Below are positions 56,219-64,000 of a stretch of 64,000 bases of DNA, one piece after another; within the stretch, counting starts at the first letter, position 1, and each line of letters begins with the position of its first letter. Position numbers and translations under genes: made by a program. The stretch lies in contig NZ_BSFQ01000004.1 of assembly GCF_027922425.1 (NCBI RefSeq), positions 8,464-72,463 on the forward strand, in the 5' to 3' direction. This DNA comes from Pseudonocardia halophobica (GTDB lineage: Bacteria > Actinomycetota > Actinomycetes > Mycobacteriales > Pseudonocardiaceae). Under the pieces are notes generated by a model. It had not been told where the DNA came from. It ran no database searches and saw only the letters and a list, made by a program, of their open reading frames with translations.

Positions 56219-58885
56219 TCATCGCGGACCGCCGTGGCGCACGCTCCAGCCGGTGCGCTCGCCGTAGGCGTCGGCCGCGTACAGCGCGTCCATTGCGTCC
56301 ACGTCCATCGGTCCGTCCGTGCCGTTCACCCCGTCCGTCCCCACCGTGTCGTGGGCGCCCGCCTGCACGCCCCGCACGTCGTCGACCCCCGCACCGTCGA
56401 ACCCCACGCGGTCGATCCTCGCGCGGTGCCGCCCGCCGGGCATCTCGGAGGCCCCGGTGACCGCGACGAAACGCTCCGTGGGTGCGGCGTCCGGTCCGGC
56501 TGTGGGCTCCGCCACCCGGGTCGGAAGCGGCTCGGCCACCGCCGTCCGGCGCGCGGGCAGCGCCCAGCGGGACAGCGCCTCCGGGCCCGAGAGCGGGGCG
56601 AGCTCGGAGAGCCCGACGTGCGCGCCCGGGGTGCGGAAGGTCGGCAGCAGCGTGGTCTCGGCCCAGGGGTCGGCGGGCCAGGACGCCGTCTGCAGGGCGG
56701 CGAGGTCGGCGTCGAGGTCGTTCTCGAAGCAGTCCTCGTAGTCCTGGTACTCGTACCCGCCGTCGGCGTCGAGGCCGTCGAACGCGTGGCGCAGGGCGGC
56801 GGGCAGGTGCTCGTCCGCGGTGTCCGCGCCGGGGTGGTGCAGCCGGTACAGCTCGGCGTAGCCGGGGCTGCGGGTGAGCAGCTCGCGGTGCCGCCCGGAG
56901 GCGGTGATCCGCCCGTCCTCGAGGTAGACGATCTGGTCGGCGTCGGTCACCGTGAGCAGGTTGTGGCTGATCACGAGGGTGGTGCGGCCCTCCATCAGCC
57001 GGCGCAGCGGCGTGAGGACGCGCTCGGTGGCGCCGGCGTCGAGTCCCGTCGTCGGCTCGTCGAGGATCAGCACGGGCGCGTCGCGGACCATGGCCCGCGC
57101 GATCGCCAGCCGCTGCCGCTGCCCGCCGGAGAGCAGCCGGCCGCGCTGGCCGACCCGGGTGTCGTAGCCGTCGGGCAGGGCGGTGATGAACTCGTGCGCG
57201 TCGGCGGCCCGGGCGGCCTCGACGATCTCGGCCTCGCTCGCGTCGGGCCGGCCCCAGAGGATGTTGTCGCGCACCGTGCCGTCGAACACGAGCGTCTCCT
57301 GCAGCAGCGCCGCGACGTTGCGCCGGACGTCGGCCAGGGCGAGCTCGCGCAGGTCGTGGCCGTCGAGCACCACGGAACCGGCGTCCGGGTCGTAGAAGCG
57401 CAACAGGAGCTTGGTCAGCGTGGTCTTGCCGGCACCGCTGGGGCCGACCACCGCCACAGTGTGGCCGCGCGGGACGAGGATCGAGACCTGCTCCAGCGCG
57501 GGCTCGGTCGTGCCCGGGTAGGTGAAGGTGACGTCCTCGAGGCGCAGGTCGCCGCGGGCCCGCTCGATCCGCATCGGGTCGGGCCGGTCGGTGACCTGCG
57601 GCTCCTCGTCCAGCAGCTCGATGACACGCTCGGCACCGGCGGCCGCGGCGTAGATCGTGTTGCCCATCTCGCCGAAGCCGCGGACCGGGCCGAACAGCTG
57701 GCTCAGGTACCCGGTGAACACGAGCAGCCCGCCGAGGGTCAGGTTGCCGCGGGCCATCTGCCAGATGCCGACGCCGAGGACGGTCAGCACGCCGACGACC
57801 TCGAGCATCCCGACCAGCGGCCCGAACAGGGACTTGAGCCGCACCGCCACCATCTGCGCGGCGAAGGCACCCCGGCTCTCCCGGTGGAAGCGCTCGGTCT
57901 CGCTGGCCTGCCGGCCGTAGGCCTGCACGAGGGCGACGTTGCCGAGGCTCTCCTCGGCCACGGCCGCGATGGCGCCGGTGCGCCGCCGCTTCTCCCGCGA
58001 CGCGGCCTTGATCCGGCGCGCGAAGAACCGGGACGCCAGGCCGAACACCGGTGCGGCCGCGATGGCGATCAACGCCAGCTGCCAGTTGAGGGAGAAGAGC
58101 AGGGTCGTGAAGACGATCACCTGGACGCCGTACGTCACGGCCATTGCGACTCCCGTCAGCACGAGTTCCTCGATCGCGCCGATGTCGCTCGACAACCGCG
58201 ACATCACGTCGCCGAGTTGGCGCCGTTCGAAGAATCCGAGCGAGAGTCGCTGCAGATGAGCGAACACCCGCGTGCGCAGGACGAGGACGAATCGTTCACC
58301 GACCCACGCTGCGACGTACGAGTCGAAATAGTCGATCACCGCACCGAGGACGGAGACGGCGAGATAGGCCCCGATCACCCACGGCAGCAACGCGTAGTTC
58401 TGCGGGGTCAGCACGTCGTCGATGAGGATCATGAACAGCCACAGGCTGGCGGCGATCGTCAGCGGGCTGAGCGCGGAGAGGACGAGGCCGAGCGCGAAGC
58501 GGCCGCGGAAGCCGGCGGTGTAGGGCCAGAACCGGCGGAAGATCTGCCGCACGGTCAGGTGGGGCGCCTCGGGCAGCAGGGTGTCCGCGGTGCGGGCCGC
58601 GCGGTCGCCCGCGTGGTCGTCGGCAACGGCGTCGACACGGCCGTCGGTACCGGTGTCGAGGTCGGGCTCCGCGGCAGTATCGGCGCTGGTCACGGGAACA
58701 GCTGTGGTCGCGACGTCGGACGGCGCGACGTCGACGGCGGGGAACGGCTCGGGCGTCGGCTCCGGCCCGGGAGCGGGCTCCGGGGCCTCGGCGACCTCGG
58801 CGACCTCGCTGACCTCGGTGACGGGCCGGGTCGCGCGGCCGGAACCGCGCCTCGTCGCGCGGTGACGGGCGGTGGGGGACGGCAT
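56219..58885 (-). CDS. ABC exporter, fused permease-ATPase, with long disordered ends
   Basis: An 888-residue half-transporter that should act as a dimer. The first 105 residues are acidic/Pro-rich ([16 protein letters not shown]). Six membrane helices span about 120-400. The ATPase has Walker [14 protein letters not shown], signature [17 protein letters not shown], Walker [15 protein letters not shown] and H-loop VISHNL. About 200 residues follow, rich in Asp, Tyr and Ala ([20 protein letters not shown]), with no known domain. ATG 58885 fits the GGAGG site better than GTG 58891. Between a small basic peptide gene and an atypical kinase, it is the likely exporter of that peptide (inference); a multidrug role is the alternative. 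Confidence 0.9.
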   Translation of the reverse strand: MPSPTARHRATRRGSGRATRPVTEVSEVAEVAEAPEPAPGPEPTPEPFPAVDVAPSDVATTAVPVTSADTAAEPDLDTGTDGRVDAVADDHAGDRAARTADTLLPEAPHLTVRQIFRRFWPYTAGFRGRFALGLVLSALSPLTIAASLWLFMILIDDVLTPQNYALLPWVIGAYLAVSVLGAVIDYFDSYVAAWVGERFVLVLRTRVFAHLQRLSLGFFERRQLGDVMSRLSSDIGAIEELVLTGVAMAVTYGVQVIVFTTLLFSLNWQLALIAIAAAPVFGLASRFFARRIKAASREKRRRTGAIAAVAEESLGNVALVQAYGRQASETERFHRESRGAFAAQMVAVRLKSLFGPLVGMLEVVGVLTVLGVGIWQMARGNLTLGGLLVFTGYLSQLFGPVRGFGEMGNTIYAAAAGAERVIELLDEEPQVTDRPDPMRIERARGDLRLEDVTFTYPGTTEPALEQVSILVPRGHTVAVVGPSGAGKTTLTKLLLRFYDPDAGSVVLDGHDLRELALADVRRNVAALLQETLVFDGTVRDNILWGRPDASEAEIVEAARAADAHEFITALPDGYDTRVGQRGRLLSGGQRQRLAIARAMVRDAPVLILDEPTTGLDAGATERVLTPLRRLMEGRTTLVISHNLLTVTDADQIVYLEDGRITASGRHRELLTRSPGYAELYRLHHPGADTADEHLPAALRHAFDGLDADGGYEYQDYEDCFENDLDADLAALQTASWPADPWAETTLLPTFRTPGAHVGLSELAPLSGPEALSRWALPARRTAVAEPLPTRVAEPTAGPDAAPTERFVAVTGASEMPGGRHRARIDRVGFDGAGVDDVRGVQAGAHDTVGTDGVNGTDGPMDVDAMDALYAADAYGERTGWSVRHGGPR

Positions 58886-58969
58886 CTTCACGTGCCTCCG
58901 GTGGTCCGGGTGAGAACGGGGGAGTGCGGGGGCCGGAACGTCGGGCGAGAAGATCGGTCGGGGAGACGA

Positions 58970-59007
58970 CGGCGGCCCCTCCCACCGCAGCGCGGGAGGG
59001 GCCGCCG
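58970..59007 (-). terminator. attenuator-like hairpin between peptide and exporter genes
   Basis: A perfect 14-bp stem (CGGCGGCCCCTCCC at 58970-58983, its complement at 58994-59007) with a 10-base loop, 41 bp past the peptide stop and about 85 bp before the exporter start. No U-tract. Such a partial terminator typically lets a precursor-peptide gene be expressed above its export genes. Confidence 0.8.
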
Positions 59008-59047
59008 CACGTTCATCGCTCTCAGAAGCGTTCTGGGAGCACCCGGG

Positions 59048-59179
59048 TCACTTGTGCCCGTGCTTCTTGTCCTTCTTGCCGTGCGACTTGCTCCACGACT
59101 TCTTCGAGTGTGAGCACTTGTCGTGCTTCTTCGGCTTCTTCGGGCCGCCACCGAGCGGCAGCAGAGCCAGGAAGTCCAT
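59048..59179 (-). CDS. 43-residue Lys/His-rich peptide
   Basis: ATG 59179, preceded by the strong ribosome site GGAGAAGGAG, opens a 43-codon frame. The N-terminus is hydrophobic (MDFLALLPLGGG), and the remaining 31 residues are 13 Lys, 5 His, 5 Ser, one Trp and a single Cys (KCSHSKKSWSKSHGKK). Predicted to be strongly basic, disordered and metal- or polyanion-binding. It is the first gene before an ABC exporter and a kinase, with a strong hairpin just after its stop. No family is recognised. Candidate exported peptide, ribosomally made modified-peptide precursor or metal carrier. It is shorter than usual gene-calling limits. Confidence 0.7.
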   Translation of the reverse strand: MDFLALLPLGGGPKKPKKHDKCSHSKKSWSKSHGKKDKKHGHK

Positions 59180-59486
59180 CTGCTTCTCCTTCTCCGGGGA
59201 CGCGGTCCGCTATTGCGCACCGCGTATCTCGCCTAAAGCGCGAACGGGAAAGAGGTTGCGACGTTCTCGACACGCCACTCGATCGGGCTAAACGGTCGGT
59301 GAACGTCGGGCATGCGGCGTCCGGGCGAGCACCGCCCGGTCGGGTGATGTGATCAGACCGTGATCGATCACTGCGCGCACCGTGAGGCGCGCAGAGGTGG
59401 TGTGAAAGCCGTCACGACGAATGTCCGCGGATCGCCCGGTTCGTCCCTCGGTCACTCTCCGCGGACGGAGGGGCCGGGGTCGGACG
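59180..59486. other. leader and intergenic region upstream of the peptide gene
   Basis: Contains, for the minus-strand peptide mRNA, a small leader hairpin (CGCGGT at 59201-59206 with ACCGCG at 59219-59224) before the ribosome site. Further up are a perfect palindrome GTGATCGATCAC (59360-59371) and a hairpin TGCGCGC/GCGCGCA (59372-59378 with 59387-59393). These may be operator and terminator elements; no confident -10/-35 was found. Confidence 0.45.
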
Positions 59487-59813
59487 TCAGGCAGCGCGGC
59501 GCTGCGCCACCGGCTCGGCGGCGGGGTCGATGACGGACTCGACCTTCTCGACCGCCTCGTCGACCACGTCGCCGACGGCGGCCGTGAGGGCGGCCGGGAC
59601 GCCCTCCGCGCGGCGGGCCCGGAGCCGGCGGCGCAGCATCCGGGCGGCCACCGTGCCCGTGACGCCGACGAGGGCGAGGGCGAGGCCGGACAGCACGATC
59701 GGCAGGATGCCGGCGTCGGGGAAGACCGCCATGAGCACGAACGAGGAGAGCGGCCACCACAGCAGGGATCGACCCGCACCGTGGCGCGTCCAGTCGTGAT
59801 GCTCGGGCGCCAT
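59487..59813 (-). CDS. small membrane protein with two helices
   Basis: A 108-residue protein. Two hydrophobic helices (SLLWWPLSSFVLMAVFPDAG and ILPIVLSGLALALVGVTGTV) are followed by a basic stretch (RMLRRRLRARR) and an amphipathic acidic helix (VGDVVDEAVEKVESVIDPA). No family recognised. ATG 59813 is nine bases from a GCAT-N16-GGGTAA promoter, so it belongs to the predicted stress set. Role unknown. Confidence 0.7.
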   Translation of the reverse strand: MAPEHHDWTRHGAGRSLLWWPLSSFVLMAVFPDAGILPIVLSGLALALVGVTGTVAARMLRRRLRARRAEGVPAALTAAVGDVVDEAVEKVESVIDPAAEPVAQRRAA

Positions 59814-59822
59814 GTGGATCGC

Positions 59823-59848
59823 TTACCCACGGCGATCGGGGATCATGC
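59823..59848 (-). promoter_or_regulatory. sigma-B/F-type promoter of small membrane protein
   Basis: Minus strand: GCAT, 16 bp, GGGTAA, nine bases, ATG at 59813. Confidence 0.55.
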
Positions 59849-59914
59849 CTGCGGCCCGGGAATCCCCTGTGAGCGTGGGACCCGCCGGCCCGTCGGCGTG
59901 GTTAGGTTCCGGAC

Positions 59915-60700
59915 ATGAGCAGCGACGCCGCCCCCACCACCGCGCTCGACGTCCGGGCCGCCCTCCTCGACGAGAACGCGCGGCTGGCCGAGCTGGTGCG
60001 CACCGCCGACCACGGCACGGAGATCCCGACCTGCCCGGGCTGGACGCTGACCCAGCTGTTCCGCCACGTCGGGCGCGGCCACCGCTGGGCCGCCACGATG
60101 ATCACCGAGCGGGTGACGGAGGCGCTCGATCCCCGGCAGGTCCCCGGCGGGAAGCCGCCCGCCGACCTCGACGGGACGGTGGCGTGGCTACGCGAGAGCG
60201 CCCAGGCCGTGCTCGACGCCGTCGACGCGGTCGGTCCGGACGCCCCGGCGTGGTCGTTCACCGGGCCGAAGCCCGCGGCCTGGTGGATCCGCCGCCGGCT
60301 GCACGAGGAGACGGCCCACCGCGCGGACGCGCAGCTCGCGCTGGGGCAGGACAGCGACCTCGCGCCGGCGCTCGCCGCCGACGGGCTGTCCGAGTGGCTC
60401 GACCTCGTCGCTGCCCGGCGTGGCCGGGAGCTGCTGCCCGAGGGCGCCTCGCTGCACCTGCACGCCAAGGACGGCGACCTGGGCCCGGCGGGGGAGTGGA
60501 CGGTCCGCCCCGACGGCTCCGGCGAGCGGGCCGGGATCGCCTGGGAGCACGGGCACGCGAAGGGCACCGTCGCCGTCCGCGGGCCCGCCACCGTCCTCTA
60601 CCTGGCCACGCTGCGCCGGCTGCCCGCCGGCGACCCGCGGCTGGAGGTGTTCGGTGAGCCCGCCGTGTTCGACGCCTGGCTCGCCGCCACCCCCTTCTGA
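59915..60700 (+). CDS. mycothiol-dependent maleylpyruvate isomerase family protein
   Basis: A 261-residue DinB-like four-helix protein. The three presumed metal His lie in QLFRHVGRGHRW and RLHEETAHRADAQLAL, and the N-terminus TCPGWTLTQLFRHVG is the family signature (mycothiol-dependent transferase/isomerase N-domain). A C-terminal sterol-carrier-like domain (SLHLHAKDGDLG, ATVLYLATLRRLP) follows, as in actinobacterial relatives. TAGGTT six bases before the ATG suggests a leaderless mRNA. Exact thiol-dependent reaction unknown. Confidence 0.85.
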   Translation: MSSDAAPTTALDVRAALLDENARLAELVRTADHGTEIPTCPGWTLTQLFRHVGRGHRWAATMITERVTEALDPRQVPGGKPPADLDGTVAWLRESAQAVLDAVDAVGPDAPAWSFTGPKPAAWWIRRRLHEETAHRADAQLALGQDSDLAPALAADGLSEWLDLVAARRGRELLPEGASLHLHAKDGDLGPAGEWTVRPDGSGERAGIAWEHGHAKGTVAVRGPATVLYLATLRRLPAGDPRLEVFGEPAVFDAWLAATPF

Positions 60701-60702
60701 CC

Positions 60703-62148
60703 TCAGGCCGGCGCGGTTTCCGCCGCGGCCTCCGGTGTCTCCTCCGGGGCCGCGGCGCGCCGCGGGAGCAGCACGGTGAGCGCGCCGGCCAGCACGGTCG
60801 TCACCGCGACCGCGACCAGCACCACCCGGAAGCCGGCGGTCATGCCCGCACCGGCCGCGACCTGGAACCACATGGTGCCCAGCGTGGCCACGCCGACCGC
60901 GGCGCCCAGCTGCTGGACGGCGTTGAGCACGCCCGAGGCCGAGCCGACCAGCGGGCCGTCGACGCCCGCCAGCACGATGTCGAAGAAGGGGGCGAGCAGC
61001 ACACCCATCCCGACGCCGCAGACGACCAGCGCCGGCGCCAGCGTCCACCCGGTGACCGGGGCGAACCCGAGCGTGGCGAGCACGCCCAGCACGCCGACGG
61101 TCATCACGGCGGCGCCCAGCTGGATCGCGCCCCGGCCGAGTCGCGGGGCGAGCACGCCCGCGCCGAGCACCGACCCGGCTGCGACCCCGAACGCCCAGGG
61201 CGCCTGGGTGAGGCCGGCCTGCAGCGGGCCGAAGCCGAGCTCGAGCTGCAGGTAGAGGCCGAGCACCAGGACCAGGCCCGTCATCCCGGCGAAGAACACC
61301 AGCCCGACGACCGTGCCGCCGGTGAACGCCCGGATGCGGAAGAGCGCCGGCTCGACCAGCGGCGGACGCCCGGTCCGCGCGCGTCGCACCTGGTGCCCCC
61401 CGAACAGGGCGAGCAGCGGGACGGCGGCGACGGGCAGTGCGACCGCCCACGCCGGCCAGCCGAGCTCCCGGCCCTGCACCAGCGGGACGACGGCCGCGGC
61501 CAGGCCGAGCCCGACCAGCAGCATCCCGCCGAGGTCGAGCGAGCGGACCCCGCCCGGCACGTTCTCGGCCCGCGACCCGGGCAGCACCGCCCACGCCAGC
61601 GCGAGCCCCGCGAGCCCGATCGGCACGTTGACCAGGAAGACCGCGCGCCAGCCGAGCCCGGCCACGTCGCCGGCGACGAGCGCCCCGGCCACGATCGGCC
61701 CGGCCACCGCCGACAGCCCGATCGCGGGCCCGAAGGCCCCGAACGCCTTCCCCAGCTCCGCGGGCGGGAAGGCCGCCCGCACGATGCCGAAGCCCTGCGG
61801 GATCAGCACGGCCCCGCACAGCCCCTGCAGCACCCGGAAGGCGATCAGCATGCCCGGTGTCGTCGCCAGGCCGCACAACGCGGAGGTGACGACGAACCCG
61901 GCGAGACCGGCCAGGAAGACCCGCCGCCGCCCGAGCAGGTCGCCCAGCCGCGCCCCGGTGACCAGCCCGACCGCGTAGGCGAGCGTGTAGCCCGCGGCGA
62001 CCCACTGGATCGTCGTGGACCCGCCGCCGAGATCGCGCTCGATCGACGGGGCCGCGACGCCGACGATCGTCGCGTCCAGCAGGTCCATGATCTCGGCGAT
62101 CAGTACGGCGGCGAGCGCGAGCCAGCGCCGGCGGTAGAGCGTCTCCAC
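60703..62148 (-). CDS. MFS drug exporter, DHA2 (EmrB/QacA) type
   Basis: A 481-residue protein with about 14 helices. Motif A is GARLGDLLGRRRVFLAGL; motif C-like AGPIVAGALVAGDVAGLGWRAVF, followed by NVPIG, is typical of EmrB/QacA pumps. The helix-1 acidic patch AEIMDLLDATIVGVAAPSI is present. GTG 62148 with GAGGGGG. Divergent from a TetR gene across three operator copies, so drug-induced efflux is the likely role. Confidence 0.92.
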   Translation of the reverse strand: METLYRRRWLALAAVLIAEIMDLLDATIVGVAAPSIERDLGGGSTTIQWVAAGYTLAYAVGLVTGARLGDLLGRRRVFLAGLAGFVVTSALCGLATTPGMLIAFRVLQGLCGAVLIPQGFGIVRAAFPPAELGKAFGAFGPAIGLSAVAGPIVAGALVAGDVAGLGWRAVFLVNVPIGLAGLALAWAVLPGSRAENVPGGVRSLDLGGMLLVGLGLAAAVVPLVQGRELGWPAWAVALPVAAVPLLALFGGHQVRRARTGRPPLVEPALFRIRAFTGGTVVGLVFFAGMTGLVLVLGLYLQLELGFGPLQAGLTQAPWAFGVAAGSVLGAGVLAPRLGRGAIQLGAAVMTVGVLGVLATLGFAPVTGWTLAPALVVCGVGMGVLLAPFFDIVLAGVDGPLVGSASGVLNAVQQLGAAVGVATLGTMWFQVAAGAGMTAGFRVVLVAVAVTTVLAGALTVLLPRRAAAPEETPEAAAETAPA

Positions 62149-62161
62149 GGGGCCCCCTCAG

Positions 62162-62208
62162 CGAACACTGTTCGAAACGAACGCCGTTCTACTCCCGAAC
62201 AGCGTTCG
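62162..62208. promoter_or_regulatory. three TetR operator copies
   Basis: Three copies of the inverted repeat CGAAC-N3-GTTCG: 62162-62174 (ACT), 62178-62190 (GCC, last base T) and 62196-62208 (AGC), 16 and 18 bp apart centre to centre. They fill the gap between the divergent MFS and TetR genes, and the last one ends seven bases before the TAGAAT -10 (62216-62221) of the TetR gene. Confidence 0.8.
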
Positions 62209-62228
62209 TGTCAAATAGAATCGGTGGC

Positions 62229-62948
62229 GTGGAGCACGACCTGCCCGAGCCGCCCTGGCGCACCCCGCGCAAGCAGCCGGTGCGGCGCTCCCTGTCGCGG
62301 GAGGCGATCGTCGAGGCCGCGATGGGGGTGCTGCGCAAGGAGGGCATCGACGGGGTGAGCATGCGCCGCGTCGCGACCGAGCTGTCGACCGGCGCGGCCT
62401 CGCTCTACGCGCACGTCGCGAACAAGGACGAGCTCGTCGAGCTGCTGTTCGACGAGGTCGCCGCCGAGATCCCGCTGCCCGAGCCGGACCCGGAGCGCTG
62501 GCGGGAGCAGCTCACGCAGCTGTGGGTCGACTCGCGGGCCGCGCTGATGCGCTACCGGGACATCGCCCGTGCCGCGCTCGGGTCGGTCCCGTTCGGACCC
62601 AACGCGCTGCGCGTCACCGAGACGACCATGCGGCTGCTGCGGCTCGGCGGCGTCCCCGAGCAGGCGGTCGCCTGGGCGGCGGACGTCGTGGGGCTGTACG
62701 TCAGCGCGAGTGCGGTCGAGGGCGCGATGCGGGCGCAGCGGGAGGAGGGGCACGGGCAGTGGGACGACCAGGCCCGGCAGATGCAGGAGTTCTTCGCCGC
62801 ACTGCCGGCCGAGCGGTTCCCGACCTTCGTCTCGCTGCTGCCCCACCTGACCTCGGGCACGGACGAGGAGCGCTTCCGGTTCGGCCTCGAGCTGCTGGTG
62901 AGCGGCCTCGCCGCGCTCGCTACAGGTCCCCGGGAAGAAGGTCCATGA
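62229..62948 (+). CDS. TetR-family repressor
   Basis: A 239-residue regulator. DNA-binding domain: SREAIVEAAMGVLRKEGIDG, SMRRVATELSTGAASLYAHVANKDELVELLFDEV; the C-terminal domain matches the TetR_C group (PFGPNALRVTETTMRLLRLGG). GTG 62229 is chosen because TAGAAT (62216-62221) ends seven bases upstream; the longer frame from 62208 would start inside the third operator. Likely represses itself and the divergent MFS pump. Its 3' end overlaps the convergent GNAT gene by 29 bp. Confidence 0.92.
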   Translation: MEHDLPEPPWRTPRKQPVRRSLSREAIVEAAMGVLRKEGIDGVSMRRVATELSTGAASLYAHVANKDELVELLFDEVAAEIPLPEPDPERWREQLTQLWVDSRAALMRYRDIARAALGSVPFGPNALRVTETTMRLLRLGGVPEQAVAWAADVVGLYVSASAVEGAMRAQREEGHGQWDDQARQMQEFFAALPAERFPTFVSLLPHLTSGTDEERFRFGLELLVSGLAALATGPREEGP

Positions 62949-63486
62949 GCAGGCCGTCGTGCCAGGTCCCGTCGGGGCTGCGCTCGTACTCGCGCATCAG
63001 GCCGACCCGCCGGAACCCCACCCGCTCGTAGCTGCGGATCGCCCGCTCGTTCGTCGCGGCGGGGTCGATGACGATCCGGTGGTGCCCGCGCACGTCGAAC
63101 AGGTGCCGGGCGAGCGTGCGCACGGCGTCGGCCCCGAGGCCCTGTCCGTGGGCGTCCGGGTGCAGCGCGACGTCGATGCCCGCGTGCCGGTAGTCGGGGT
63201 CCTCCTCCTCGTGGAACATGATCAGCCCGACGGTCTCGCGGTAGGCCTCGACCGCGTAGCAGTGCGGCCCGAGCAGCTCCCGGCGCACGCGCTCGAGGTC
63301 GTAGCCGGCCCACCACCGCTCGACCTCGGGGTGCTGCAGGATCTGCAGGAACTCGCCGACGTGCCGCGGCTCGGTGGGCCGCAGCACCACGGTCTGCCCG
63401 GCCAGTGCGCCGGTGCCGTCCGTCTCCGGCGGCTCGTCGCCGCGCAGCGGGACCGCGCCGGGTCCCGGGTGTCCGAGCGTGCTCAT
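62920..63486 (-). CDS. GNAT N-acetyltransferase
   Basis: A 188-residue acetyltransferase of the aminoglycoside 6'-acetyltransferase/RimJ-like branch. VVLRPTEPRHVGEFLQIL begins the fold; GIDVALHPDAHGQGLGADAVRTLARHLF is the acetyl-CoA loop (H-x-x-G-x-G-x-G pattern); HHRIVIDPAATNERAIRSYERVGF follows. The HRIVIDP strand and the dimer-like end are typical of AAC(6')-type enzymes, but the substrate is unproven. ATG 63486 overlaps the stop of the PhoD-type gene (ATGA). Confidence 0.87.
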   Translation of the reverse strand: MSTLGHPGPGAVPLRGDEPPETDGTGALAGQTVVLRPTEPRHVGEFLQILQHPEVERWWAGYDLERVRRELLGPHCYAVEAYRETVGLIMFHEEEDPDYRHAGIDVALHPDAHGQGLGADAVRTLARHLFDVRGHHRIVIDPAATNERAIRSYERVGFRRVGLMREYERSPDGTWHDGLLMDLLPGDL

Positions 63487-64000
63487 GCGTGGTCCTCCGC
63501 GCTGAGGGTGACGCGGGCCCGCTCGTCGAGCGCGGAGGCCGACCGGGGCTTCTCGAAGATCACCTCGGCGTGCCGGCCGTCGACGAGCAGGGTCGCGATG
63601 TGGTTGCCGAACAGGGGGGAGCCGACCCGGTCCCACTGCGGCCCGGGGGCCGGGGCGCCGTGGTGGGCGGCCCAGGCCCGGGCCCACGCGGCGGCGGGCT
63701 TCGACCAGGCGAGCCGGAACGCGGCCCGGACGGCCCCCGGCACGTGGTTGTGCACCGGGGAGCAGACGACCTGGTGGACGCGTGCCGCGCTCGCGGGCAC
63801 GCCGGGCAGCTCCGCCCGGGCCGTGTAGCTGTGGTGCACGTCACCGGACACTACCGTCACGGTCGCGGGCGGCCGCGGGCCCGCCCCGCGGGCGGCCCGC
63901 CCGACCACCTCGCCCAGCCGGTCGAACGACGCCCGGAACGCCGGCCAGTGCTCCATGTCCGCCGCCTGCCGGACGGCCTCGCCGATCCGGCCGCGCAACC
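63483..64000 (-). CDS. PhoD-like alkaline phosphatase, C-terminal part
   Basis: The last 172 or so residues of a metallophosphatase; the gene continues beyond the right edge. Visible features: TVTVVSGDVHHSYTA (the GD-x-H-H/S metal motif of PhoD), HQVVCSPVHNHVPGAVR and FGNHIATLLVDGRHAEVIFEK. Secreted PhoD enzymes hydrolyse phosphodiesters; the actinobacterial sub-group with this end is often cytoplasmic. Start, signal peptide and the N-terminal half are not in view. Translationally coupled to the GNAT gene. Confidence 0.82.
   Translation of the reverse strand, partial: LRGRIGEAVRQAADMEHWPAFRASFDRLGEVVGRAARGAGPRPPATVTVVSGDVHHSYTARAELPGVPASAARVHQVVCSPVHNHVPGAVRAAFRLAWSKPAAAWARAWAAHHGAPAPGPQWDRVGSPLFGNHIATLLVDGRHAEVIFEKPRSASALDERARVTLSAEDHA

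Noticed and set aside
55192..59179. Class III lanthipeptide locus
   Set aside because: The kinase has no lyase or cyclase domain attached and the peptide's only Cys precedes its Ser residues, unlike the Ser-x2-Ser-x3-Cys labionin pattern.
59022..59273. 83-codon minus-strand frame overlapping the Lys/His peptide gene
   Set aside because: Its ATG has no ribosome site, while the 43-codon frame inside it has a strong one and a coherent composition.
59360..59371. CRP/GlxR-type site GTGATCGATCAC
   Set aside because: The half-sites GTGA/TCAC are separated by 4 bases instead of the 6 expected.
62162..62208. SOS boxes near the TetR gene
   Set aside because: The inverted repeats have a 3-bp spacer rather than 4 and lack the outer T/A, and they are triplicated between a TetR gene and its pump.

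Overview
The window is very GC-rich and densely coded, with short intergenic gaps, many ATGA/GTGA stop-start overlaps and many GTG starts. That points to a high-GC actinobacterium. A DUF222-HNH (13E12-type) gene under an actinobacterial SOS box, a mycothiol-enzyme-type DinB protein, sigma-B/F-type promoters and MalT/LuxR giants suggest Pseudonocardiaceae, most likely Pseudonocardia (inference, no marker gene present). No tRNA, rRNA, CRISPR array, insertion sequence or origin was seen.

Region 1 (0-16.6 kb) looks like an envelope/stress island: three family-9 glycosyltransferases, a family-4 and a family-2 glycosyltransferase, a PfkB kinase, DksA/TraR-type and SurE proteins, an SDR, a PIG-L protein, a zinc alcohol dehydrogenase, a DUF3618/holin-type membrane pair, a P450 and several small acidic proteins. 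Most transcription units start with the same promoter, GNNT-N15/16-GGGTAN (or GGGAAC), the sigma-B/F stress signature. In most cases exactly nine bases separate the -10 element from the start codon, so leaderless stress-induced mRNAs are predicted. Outlying copies precede genes at 28.2, 51.6 and 59.8 kb. The island also holds a broken alpha/beta-hydrolase and the SOS-boxed HNH gene.

Region 2 (16.6-31.2 kb) is mixed housekeeping and accessory: HemD-like protein, MFS pump, VOC protein, two convergent LuxR-family ATPase regulators with a luciferase-like oxidoreductase remnant between them, release factor 3, a sugar-lactone oxidase, a pentapeptide-repeat protein, an HTH protein, an FMN reductase and a 32-residue peptide gene with its own terminator.

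Region 3 (31.4-42.4 kb) is a choline/glycine-betaine catabolic island: Rieske ferredoxin, dimethylglycine oxidase and betaine-demethylase-type Rieske oxygenase in one operon; a VapBC module; then an IclR regulator divergent from aldehyde dehydrogenase, APC permease and GMC (choline-dehydrogenase-like) oxidase. Together they could take choline to sarcosine, charging folate with one-carbon units. A frameshifted NTF2-like gene ends the region.

Region 4 (42.7-55 kb): acyl-CoA synthetase, BtuF-like protein, a complete TRAP transporter, LysR/MFS divergent pair, type-II NADH dehydrogenase and fused isobutyryl-CoA mutase IcmF.

Region 5 (55-59.2 kb) is the best candidate for an undescribed system: a 43-residue Lys/His-rich peptide gene, a 14-bp attenuator-like hairpin, an ABC exporter with long disordered ends and a degenerate Ser/Thr kinase, all in one direction. 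Region 6 (59.4-64 kb) has a small membrane protein, a mycothiol-dependent-type enzyme, a TetR/MFS efflux pair with three operator copies, a GNAT acetyltransferase and a PhoD-type phosphatase cut by the right edge.
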